Positions 1-4,728 of a stretch of DNA of 9,828 bases are shown piece after piece (within the stretch, counting starts at the first letter, position 1; each line of letters starts with the position of its first letter). The stretch covers positions 1 through 9,828 of the forward strand of contig JAQVGY010000026.1 in the NCBI GenBank assembly GCA_028696495.1. Direction: 5' to 3'. A model generated the notes under the pieces. The model was not told where the DNA came from, did no database searches, and saw only the letters and a list, made by a program, of their open reading frames with translations. This DNA comes from Atribacterota bacterium (GTDB taxonomy: Bacteria > Atribacterota > Phoenicimicrobiia > Phoenicimicrobiales > Stramentimicrobiaceae). The translations under genes and the position numbers were made by a program.

Positions 1-10
1 TTTATTCTTC

Positions 11-65
11 ACTAAAAACTAAAAACGATGCGCTAAAAACCTTATTGCCCACAATTATCTTAAAA
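11..65. repeat. A-rich repeat copy 1, beside tRNA-Glu
   Basis: Two units of ACTAAAAA start at 11, a third CTAAAAAC lies at 33-40, and the block CCCACAATTATCTTAAAA follows at 48-65. The same arrangement recurs at 4480-4520, where CTAAAAACC is followed by CCCACAATTATTCTAAAA; the second block matches at 16 of 18 positions. Both copies sit immediately beyond the 3' end of a minus-strand gene (tRNA-Glu here, DUF951 there). The repeats are seen directly. Whether they are mobile, structural or transcription-related is unknown. Confidence 0.6.
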
Positions 66-70
66 CAAAA

Positions 71-146
71 TGGTGCCTCCAAGGGGATTTGAACCCCTGC
101 CGCCGCCGTGAAAGGGCGGTGTCCTGAACCCCTAGACGATGGAGGC
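71..146 (-). tRNA. tRNA-Glu (anticodon TTC)
   Basis: The minus strand reads GCCTCCATCG at its 5' end, and its 3' end TGGAGGC pairs with the first seven bases, followed by discriminator A and an encoded CCA (71-73). The anticodon arm is a CCGCC/GGCGG stem with loop CTTTCAC, placing anticodon TTC at 110-112. The T arm contains GGTTCAAAT. Its length of 76 with CCA is normal. It lies six bases after tRNA-Lys and is probably processed from the same transcript. Confidence 0.97.
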
Positions 147-152
147 AAATTA

Positions 153-228
153 TGGTAGGCCGTGCAGGCCTCGAACCTGCGACCCTCTGATTAAGAGTCA
201 GATGCTCTGCCTACTGAGCTAACGGCCC
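153..228 (-). tRNA. tRNA-Lys (anticodon CTT)
   Basis: The acceptor stem pairs GGGCCGT with ACGGCCT (one G-U pair), followed by A and an encoded CCA (153-155). The anticodon arm is TCTGA/TCAGA with loop CTCTTAA, giving anticodon CTT at 193-195. The D arm (TAGCTCAGTAGG) and T arm (GGTTCGAGG) are canonical. It is the first gene of a Lys-Glu pair read from a promoter at 274-302. Confidence 0.97.
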
Positions 229-273
229 GCAAATATGACTCCTTTGGCCATACTATTTTTTAATCGCTTTACA

Positions 274-302
274 ATGTTACAATATTTTAGAATAAGTGTC
301 AA
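274..302 (-). promoter_or_regulatory. Promoter of the tRNA-Lys/tRNA-Glu pair
   Basis: On the minus strand a perfect TTGACA (297-302) is separated by 17 bases from TAACAT (274-279, 4 of 6 to TATAAT). Initiation would fall near 267, about 40 bases upstream of the mature tRNA-Lys. The position between dnaB and the tRNAs supports separate transcription of the tRNAs. Confidence 0.65.
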
Positions 303-311
303 CGAGATTTC

Positions 312-342
312 AAAAAATTGATTGCTAAAGACAGTCATTTTT
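312..342. terminator. Possible terminator after dnaB
   Basis: Just past the dnaB stop, TGATTG (319-324) and CAGTCA (332-337) form a six-pair stem with a seven-base loop, flanked by an A run on one side and a T run on the other, so either strand has a T tract after the stem. In minus-strand RNA, the direction dnaB is read, one pair becomes a C-A mismatch, so the stem is weaker there than on the plus strand. Its position between dnaB and the tRNA promoter is right, but the stem is short and poor in G+C. Confidence 0.35.
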
Positions 343-350
343 AATACTTA

Positions 351-1688
351 TTATTCAATCTCTTCACCGGTTCTGGCTAAATTTTCAAAACGAGTATATT
401 CTTTTAGGAAAGCTAATTCTATAGTTCCGGTAGGGCCATTTCTTTGTTTGCTGATTATTACCTCAGCAATTCCCTTTTTACTGCTTTTCGGTTTATAATA
501 CTCTTCTCTATAGATAAAGGCCACTACGTCAGCATCCTGCTCCAGAGCTCCGCTCTCTCTTAAATCTGAAAGACGGGGGCGTTGATTAGACCGAAGCTCA
601 ACTGCTCTGGATAGTTGTGACACAGCTACAACCGGTATATTCAATTCCCGGGCAAGCCCTTTTAAAGAACGGGAAATCTGTGATATCTCCTGCTGACGAT
701 TTTCTACCCTCAATCCAGTCTGAATTAATTGCAGGTAATCAATCAATATTAGTCCTAAATCATATTGGGCTTTTAATCTTCGGGCTTTTGCTTTAATTTC
801 CAGAGGAGACATTCCGGCAGAATCATCAATGAATATCGGTGCAGCAGATAATCTTCCGGCAGCAAGGGAGAGCTTGGGCCAGTCTTCTTCGGGCATCATG
901 CCTCTGCGTAAAGCATGTGTATCAATACGGGCCTCTGAACATAGCATCCTCTGGACAATCTGGGATTTGGACATCTCCAGGCTGAAGACCGCTACTGGAA
1001 CTTTGTGCTGCATAGCAGCAAATTGAGCAATATTCATACAAAAGGCGGTCTTTCCCATGGAGGGTCTTCCGGCAACAATAATTAACTCTGATGGTTGAAA
1101 ACCAGTAGTAAGTTCATCTAATTGTATAAAACCGGTGGGTACCCCGGTTATGAAGTTTCCGCTATGGTACAGGTCTTCAATCTTTTCGAAACTCTCTGTC
1201 AGTAAATCTTTAATAGGGGTGAAGAAATTCTTAATTTTTTGCTGGGATACATCAAAAATCAGGTTTTCTGCCTTATCCAGTAACACTCTCGCCTCTTCCT
1301 GTTCTTCGTAGCCCATACTCACAATCTGTGTAGCATGATTTATCAGCTTTCTCAAGATTGCTTTTTCTTCTACAATTCTGGCATAATAAAAGACATTGGC
1401 AGCAGTAGGCACACTGCTCATTAAAGTTGCCAGATAGGAAGCACCTCCCACTTCATCAAGCTGCTTCTTCTTTTGAAGTTCTTCTGTTAGAGTAACCAGA
1501 TCCACTGCTTGATTCTTTTCGAATAATTCCAAGGCACATTTATAAATAATCTGATGAGCACTTTTATAAAAATCTTCACATTGTAATATCTCTACACAAT
1601 TTAAAATAGAATCCTTTTCCAGAAGAATAGAGCCTAAAGTAGCCTGTTCGGCACTAATATTTTGGGGAGCACTTCTAGTCAACTCCAT
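351..1688 (-). CDS. dnaB: Replicative DNA helicase DnaB
   Basis: Ring-shaped hexameric 5'-3' helicase that unwinds DNA at the replication fork and recruits primase (family knowledge). The 445-residue protein is full length. An N-terminal DnaB domain (about 8-110) starts with the typical PQNISAEQATLGSIL, followed by a linker and the RecA-like motor. Visible motifs are Walker A GRPSMGKT (207-214), the catalytic glutamate in FSLEMS (E238), Walker B LILIDYLQ (D317), the VAVSQLSR sensor (355-361), SDLRESGALEQDADVV (374-389) and KQRNGPTG (414-421) with the probable arginine finger. No intein or insertion interrupts it. The ATG is preceded by AAGGAG eight bases upstream (1697-1702). It is the last protein gene of the rpsF-rplI cluster, 64 bases after rplI. 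Confidence 0.97.
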   Translation of the reverse strand: MELTRSAPQNISAEQATLGSILLEKDSILNCVEILQCEDFYKSAHQIIYKCALELFEKNQAVDLVTLTEELQKKKQLDEVGGASYLATLMSSVPTAANVFYYARIVEEKAILRKLINHATQIVSMGYEEQEEARVLLDKAENLIFDVSQQKIKNFFTPIKDLLTESFEKIEDLYHSGNFITGVPTGFIQLDELTTGFQPSELIIVAGRPSMGKTAFCMNIAQFAAMQHKVPVAVFSLEMSKSQIVQRMLCSEARIDTHALRRGMMPEEDWPKLSLAAGRLSAAPIFIDDSAGMSPLEIKAKARRLKAQYDLGLILIDYLQLIQTGLRVENRQQEISQISRSLKGLARELNIPVVAVSQLSRAVELRSNQRPRLSDLRESGALEQDADVVAFIYREEYYKPKSSKKGIAEVIISKQRNGPTGTIELAFLKEYTRFENLARTGEEIE

Positions 1689-1752
1689 CTCTTTTTCTCC
1701 TTTTCTTCCTTTTTCTATTTAAAAGATTTATATTATGCTTGCTCTGCTTGCA

Positions 1753-2256
1753 CTATTTTGCCTTATTTTTTAGGTCCTCGTCTGAGATGCTTTCTTCCTT
1801 TTTTATTTCTTCTTCAGGAGCAATAATAACATTTAACCTTGCATTGACTTCTTTGTGCAGGCGAATACTCACAGGATAATCACCAATTTTTTTCATTGTA
1901 TCATCATACTCAATCTTTTTCCGGTCAATCTCTATCTGATAATTATCCATTAAATATTGAGCAATGTCTTTATTGGTAATCGACCCAAACAATTTACCAT
2001 CTTTACCTGCTTTTGCCTTAAATACTATATCAAGATTATTTAGCTTATCTGCTAACTCTTTTGCTTCTAATATTTCTCTATTTCGTTTTTCCCATTCCTT
2101 TTGCTTTAAATGCTCCATAGATTTCAAATTGCCGCTGGTGTATTCTATAGCCAGCCCTCTGGGGAATAAAAAATTTCGGGCATAACCCTTATTAACTTCT
2201 ACTACATCTCCAATATAACCCAAATTATCCATATTTTCTTTTAAGATAACCTTCAT
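1753..2256 (-). CDS. rplI: Large-subunit ribosomal protein L9
   Basis: L9 binds 23S rRNA at the base of the L1 stalk and helps hold the reading frame (family knowledge). The N-terminal RNA-binding domain is unmistakable: MKVILKENMDNLGYIGDVVE, then NKGYARNFLFPRGLA (23-36). A long connecting helix rich in K and E follows (about 41-75), then the C-terminal domain with AKAGKDGKLFGSIT (81-94). At 167 residues it is longer than the usual 148-150 because of a charged tail (EEEIKKEESISDEDLKNKAK, 148-167). The ATG follows GGGAGGT (2264-2270) by seven bases. The leader just upstream has alternative hairpins described separately. It precedes dnaB, as in many Firmicutes. Confidence 0.97.
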   Translation of the reverse strand: MKVILKENMDNLGYIGDVVEVNKGYARNFLFPRGLAIEYTSGNLKSMEHLKQKEWEKRNREILEAKELADKLNNLDIVFKAKAGKDGKLFGSITNKDIAQYLMDNYQIEIDRKKIEYDDTMKKIGDYPVSIRLHKEVNARLNVIIAPEEEIKKEESISDEDLKNKAK

Positions 2257-2263
2257 CGGTTGT

Positions 2264-2296
2264 ACCTCCCTATAGTTTGAGGGAAACTATTTCCCT
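2264..2296 (-). promoter_or_regulatory. rplI leader with mutually exclusive hairpins
   Basis: In the minus-strand RNA, AGGGAAA (2290-2296) pairs perfectly with TTTCCCT (2280-2286) across a three-base loop. The same TTTCCCT can instead pair with AGGGAGG (2265-2271), which is the rplI Shine-Dalgarno region, using five Watson-Crick pairs and two G-U pairs. A third option pairs ATAGTTT (2284-2290) with AAACTAT (2272-2278), ending one base before the Shine-Dalgarno sequence. The pairings are seen in the sequence; that they regulate rplI translation is inference. A TATAAT lies upstream at 2319-2324 without a good -35. Confidence 0.4.
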
Positions 2297-2335
2297 GAAC
2301 ATTTCTTTTTCTTTCCATATTATATTATTCTTTAA

Positions 2336-3295
2336 TTAGTTAGTCTTATTTTTTTCTGTAAATAATAATTTGCGAAAATCAAGCCAGACATCGAGTATCC
2401 CTATCCAGGTAACAATCAGTGAGAGAAAGGGCTGGACAAAGATTAAAAAACAGGATACCCAGAAGAAATACATTTTAATCTTGTAATGCTGAAATAGATA
2501 AGATACTACTGCCAAGCCGGTAATTAAAAATATTATAGAGAACAATAATTGAATATTCACTCCGATTCTTTGTAATACAGGCAAATTGTATCTTGTATTA
2601 ATGATAAGTAAAAACATACCCAGCATATAACTCCAAAAAAAAGAGTGACCTACCCTCCATTGGTGAAATGGAGTAAGGGGTGCCAGTAAATATCCAAATC
2701 TTTTCAGTATCTTTCCAGTTACCCAATAATTAATAATAGTATCAAACACCGAACCGAGTATCAGCATTGCTGGGAAGGCTATTTTAATCAATTCCAATGA
2801 CTGCATTAGAGAGTTCTTGTAAGCTTCCATCTGTTCAGGGCTAATACCAATATTTTGATAGAAATTCAGGCTTTGATTGATTCCCTGGTCAAGCTGTTCC
2901 AAACTAAGCAATAATGGATTAACATCCATAAGCCAGAGCCCGATAAGCATTAATAATATCTTAGAAATAAAAGAAGTGAAGCTCCCTATCAGAAGAATTT
3001 CTAATATAGACAGTTTTTTCTTTATAACTATTCCTAAGGTAATCCCCAATATCCCAAAACCCAATACTGCAATCAGACCTTGAAAAGGTCCGGCTACAAG
3101 GGTAATCAAAAAAAAGGAAATAAAAAGTGCCAGTGTGGCTACCTTTAAATTATGGCGTAAACATAAAATTATTATCGGCAAAGGGCATAAGAAACTGATT
3201 AAAGTTCCCAGTAAAGGAATGTACAAACTGGCTAAAAATAATAATGCTGTAATTGCTGAAAGGAAAGCACCTTCAACAATTGATTTAGTTGACAT
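2336..3295 (-). CDS. DUF2232 membrane protein, YybS-like
   Basis: Polytopic inner-membrane protein of unknown biochemical role, assigned to DUF2232 (Bacillus YybS-like) from its N-terminus (TKSIVEGAFLSAITALLF), its pattern of about seven to eight hydrophobic segments and its position. From the ATG it has 319 residues; segments lie near 10-30, 34-50, 53-72, 74-92, 98-122, 170-190, 216-234, 247-268 and 274-300. I chose ATG at 3293-3295, where family members usually begin and a GAGAGA lies just upstream. A TTG at 3305-3307 would add four residues (MRDR). It lies between rpsR (69 bases upstream) and rplI (79 bases downstream). In Firmicutes, as I recall, gdpP separates yybS from rplI; here it does not. 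The family name is fairly sure, the function is not known. Confidence 0.8.
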   Translation of the reverse strand: MSTKSIVEGAFLSAITALLFLASLYIPLLGTLISFLCPLPIIILCLRHNLKVATLALFISFFLITLVAGPFQGLIAVLGFGILGITLGIVIKKKLSILEILLIGSFTSFISKILLMLIGLWLMDVNPLLLSLEQLDQGINQSLNFYQNIGISPEQMEAYKNSLMQSLELIKIAFPAMLILGSVFDTIINYWVTGKILKRFGYLLAPLTPFHQWRVGHSFFWSYMLGMFLLIINTRYNLPVLQRIGVNIQLLFSIIFLITGLAVVSYLFQHYKIKMYFFWVSCFLIFVQPFLSLIVTWIGILDVWLDFRKLLFTEKNKTN

Positions 3296-3364
3296 ACGAT
3301 CTCTCAATACACTAACAACCCTTCTACATCTCTCCCCTGCCCTGCCATTTAACTAAGGTATTTT

Positions 3365-3601
3365 TTAACGATTAACAAAAGGTAATAGAGCAATCTCTCT
3401 GGCTCTTTTTATAGCCATGGCTAAAGTTCTTTGATGTTTGGCACAATTTCCGGTAACTCTGCGCGGCAATATCTTCCCCTGATCGCTTATAAACCGATTT
3501 AAAAGCTCAACATCTTTATAATCTGCTTCTTTTTTCTCAGCACAAAAGTAGCAAATCTTTTTTCTTACTCTTAATCCTCGATAACTATTTCTTCTTATCA
3601 T
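3365..3601 (-). CDS. rpsR: Small-subunit ribosomal protein S18, Cys-rich form
   Basis: S18 pairs with S6 on the central domain of 16S rRNA in the platform of the small subunit. The 78-residue protein shows the family core: DYKDVELLNRFISDQGKILP (27-46), RRVTG (47-51), and AKHQRTLAMAIKRAREIALLP (54-74). Cysteines C17 and C20 (CYFC) with C53 and H56 (CAKH) match the zinc-ribbon type of S18; E. coli S18 has lost these positions. The ATG follows AGGAAGG with about nine bases between. It lies 107 bases after rpsF with no ssb gene between them, which is unusual. Confidence 0.97.
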   Translation of the reverse strand: MIRRNSYRGLRVRKKICYFCAEKKEADYKDVELLNRFISDQGKILPRRVTGNCAKHQRTLAMAIKRAREIALLPFVNR

Positions 3602-3675
3602 TCAACATTTCCTTCCTATTTAAATAACATAATACCCCAAAATAATTTAAACATTTTTTCTGCTAATAAATCTTA

Positions 3676-3694
3676 TTCATACATATAGTATGAA
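3676..3694. repeat. Perfect inverted repeat between rpsF and rpsR
   Basis: TTCATAC (3676-3682) and GTATGAA (3688-3694) form a perfect seven-base inverted repeat around a five-base ATATA centre, about 15 bases past the rpsF stop. It could form a modest stem-loop in the rpsF-rpsR message or bind a dimeric protein. It lacks a G+C-rich stem and a T tract, so it does not look like a terminator. Confidence 0.45.
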
Positions 3695-3708
3695 AATAAC
3701 GATTTATT

Positions 3709-4038
3709 TTATTGTTTTTCTTGTGGCTGCTTTGGCTGGGGCTTAAGGACCTTGTTTGACCCTAAAACCAGAAGATATCTTAATATCTTTTCTTCAAATT
3801 TGATGCTGCTTTCCAGATTAGCAATATTATCCGGTTCCAGTTCAAAATCAATTAGCACATAAAGGGCTTCCTGAAATTTTTTAATCTCATAGGCTAATTT
3901 TCTTCTACCCCATTCATCTGTTTTGATTATTGCTCCTTTGTTTGCGGTAATAGTCTGGCGGATTTTGTCCAGTAAGGCTTTCTTTTCTTCATCTTGAAGA
4001 TTGGGGTCGAATAAAATCATTAATTCGTAATTACGCAT
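3709..4038 (-). CDS. rpsF: Small-subunit ribosomal protein S6
   Basis: S6 binds the 16S rRNA platform together with S18. The 109-residue protein carries the family signatures MRNYELMILFDPNL (1-14), WGRRKLAYEIKK (43-54), a strand YVLIDFEL (60-67) and LRYLLV (86-91), then a short K/Q/P tail (97-109) that is a little longer than usual. The ATG is preceded five bases upstream by a full AAGGAGGTG (4044-4052). It is the first gene of the rpsF-rpsR-DUF2232-rplI-dnaB cluster, with a strong promoter at 4111-4139 and a leader hairpin at 4065-4092. The downstream neighbour is rpsR directly, without ssb. Confidence 0.97.
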   Translation of the reverse strand: MRNYELMILFDPNLQDEEKKALLDKIRQTITANKGAIIKTDEWGRRKLAYEIKKFQEALYVLIDFELEPDNIANLESSIKFEEKILRYLLVLGSNKVLKPQPKQPQEKQ

Positions 4039-4064
4039 TTGTTCACCTCCTTTTGGTCATAATA

Positions 4065-4092
4065 GCCCCTATACAATATTTTAGATAGGAGC
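4065..4092 (-). promoter_or_regulatory. rpsF leader stem-loop
   Basis: In the leader RNA, GCTCCTAT (4085-4092) pairs with ATAGGGGC (4065-4072), eight pairs with one G-U, around a 12-base A/T-rich loop. It ends about 12 bases before the rpsF Shine-Dalgarno sequence. Many bacteria have an S6:S18-binding leader at this place; I do not see its CCG signature, so feedback control by S6:S18 is only a possibility. Confidence 0.5.
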
Positions 4093-4110
4093 AAGGAAAA
4101 ATGCCTTATC

Positions 4111-4139
4111 ATTATATCATTCTGTTTTTTATATGGCAA
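4111..4139 (-). promoter_or_regulatory. Strong sigma-70-type promoter of the rpsF cluster
   Basis: The minus strand has TTGCCA (4134-4139, 5 of 6 to consensus), a 17-base spacer and a perfect TATAAT (4111-4116). Initiation near 4104 gives a leader of about 65 bases before the rpsF ATG. The near-ideal match and spacing suit a ribosomal protein operon. Confidence 0.85.
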
Positions 4140-4166
4140 GAATATATTTAAAGTTTTTGGTCTTAT

Positions 4167-4183
4167 GTTTTTGGTTTTTAGTT
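4167..4183. repeat. Left arm of inverted AAAAACT-type repeat
   Basis: GTTTTTGGTTTTTAGTT matches the reverse complement of the right arm at 4480-4497 at 16 of 17 positions. The two arms bound about 331 bases, the size range of small non-autonomous elements, though I see no clear target-site duplication. Confidence 0.5.
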
Positions 4184-4283
4184 AAAATCCTTACGGGTAA
4201 TAGAGTATGAGATTGTTATCCACTGCTTAGGCAGAAATACTAAAATTTTGATTTGTGCGGGAATAATAGCAGGATAATATCAC

Positions 4284-4314
4284 TTTTGCACTTGACCAAA
4301 GGTAAGATGCAAGA
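4284..4314 (+). other. Bulged stem-loop in gene-free region
   Basis: TTGCA-CTT-G-ACC (4286-4297) folds back on GGT-AAG-A-TGCAA (4301-4312) around an AAA loop, eleven pairs with one bulged base on each side; a T-G and a T-A pair can extend it to 4284-4314. The eleven core pairs are all Watson-Crick, so either strand could form it. It sits in the least A+T-rich part of the region. Transcription is not shown. Confidence 0.4.
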
Positions 4315-4427
4315 ATGCGCAGTAACAAATCCGTTGTGCAACATGCATCGTTCGTATTCAGAGAGGTAGACCGTATTATATGTAACATAAATAGAAATGA
4401 AATAGTGATTAGTAATGAGTAGATAAT

Positions 4428-4463
4428 AAATATGTAAATTTACGAGAGTGAATTTATGTATTT
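4428..4463 (+). other. 16-pair stem with GAGA loop
   Basis: Positions 4428-4443 pair with 4448-4463 without interruption around GAGA, a GNRA-type tetraloop closed by C-G. Three of the sixteen pairs are U-G when the plus strand is RNA; on the minus strand they become A-C mismatches. The structure is therefore better as plus-strand RNA, opposite to every gene around it. No T tract follows on the plus strand, so it is not an ordinary terminator there. Confidence 0.45.
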
Positions 4464-4479
4464 TAACAAAAAAACTATG

Positions 4480-4520
4480 AACTAAAAACTAAAAACCATA
4501 TACCCACAATTATTCTAAAA
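4480..4520. repeat. A-rich repeat copy 2 and right inverted-repeat arm
   Basis: AACTAAAAACTAAAAACC (4480-4497), six bases, then CCCACAATTATTCTAAAA (4503-4520). It is a second copy of the arrangement at 11-65 in the same orientation, and its first part is the inverted partner of 4167-4183. It ends three bases from the DUF951 stop codon, so it forms the 3' flank of that transcript. Confidence 0.6.
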
Positions 4521-4523
4521 TAT

Positions 4524-4712
4524 TTAATCTCGTTTAATAATAAGTTTTATTCTTCTTTCAATTTTTACTCTGGGTACCAATACTTTTCTCCCACAGGTGA
4601 GACACCTTATTCCTATATCAATTCCTGTTCTGGTTATCTCCCAGTGATATCCCCCGCAGGGATGTTTCTTTTTTAGTTTGATTATATCTCCTACTCTTAA
4701 ATCAAGCGGCAT
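4524..4712 (-). CDS. DUF951 small zinc-ribbon-like protein
   Basis: A 62-residue protein of the DUF951 family (Bacillus YyzM-like), with no established function. It begins MPLDLRVGDIIKLKKKHPCG and has cysteines at 19, 37 and 40 (HPCGG and CLTCG), consistent with metal or nucleic-acid binding; the C-terminus is very basic (KIERRIKLIIKRD, 50-62). I chose ATG 4710-4712 because AAGGAAGGG lies nine bases upstream; the in-frame ATG at 4719-4721 directly abuts that site and is too close. The binding site begins right at the stop of the M16 peptidase gene, so the two genes are translationally close. In Firmicutes the family sits near ychF and rpsF, and the position here agrees. Confidence 0.9.
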   Translation of the reverse strand: MPLDLRVGDIIKLKKKHPCGGYHWEITRTGIDIGIRCLTCGRKVLVPRVKIERRIKLIIKRD

Positions 4713-4728
4713 TAAAAGCATCCCTTCC

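Larger units (their letters stand above)
4039..4523. other. 485-base gene-free region before rpsF
   Basis: This is the largest stretch without a gene. It holds, from left to right, the rpsF ribosome binding site, leader hairpin and promoter (to 4139), an inverted-repeat arm at 4167-4183, a bulged hairpin at 4284-4314, a long stem with GAGA loop at 4428-4463, and the opposite repeat arm at 4480-4497. Both strands have frequent stops and I see no supportable gene. In Firmicutes, as I recall, ychF lies between DUF951 and rpsF; no trace of it is recognisable. Confidence 0.8.

Noticed and set aside
281..295. TTATTCTAAAATATT shared (inverted) with 4510-4524, and a similar stretch in the rpsF leader near 4073-4087
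   Set aside because: Pure A/T-rich 14-15-base matches are expected about once by chance in a window of this size and composition; there is no shared flanking sequence.
829..1026. Plus-strand open frame opposite dnaB, and similar ones opposite rplI, the DUF2232 gene, mreC, mreB, amrA and hypE
   Set aside because: Each lies wholly or almost wholly antisense to a well-supported gene, has no recognisable domain and no convincing ribosome binding site; they are shadows of the coding strand.
4065..4092. Known S6:S18 leader motif upstream of rpsF
   Set aside because: A hairpin is present, but I cannot find the CCG element that marks the known motif, so only a generic leader stem was annotated.
4307..4369. 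A 20-codon plus-strand frame (MQECAVTNPLCNMHRSYSER) with a GGTAAG before the ATG
   Set aside because: Too short, the ribosome site is weak and there is no promoter; it overlaps the bulged stem-loop. It could be a remnant but cannot be supported as a gene.
4428..4463. Stem with GNRA loop as group II intron domain V
   Set aside because: It lacks the conserved AGC catalytic triad, the bulge and the G+C-rich base of domain V, and there is no intron-encoded protein nearby.
4480..4497. Tandem AAAAACT units as a CRISPR-like array
   Set aside because: The units are seven bases long with no spacers and no cas genes nearby; this is simple repeat sequence.
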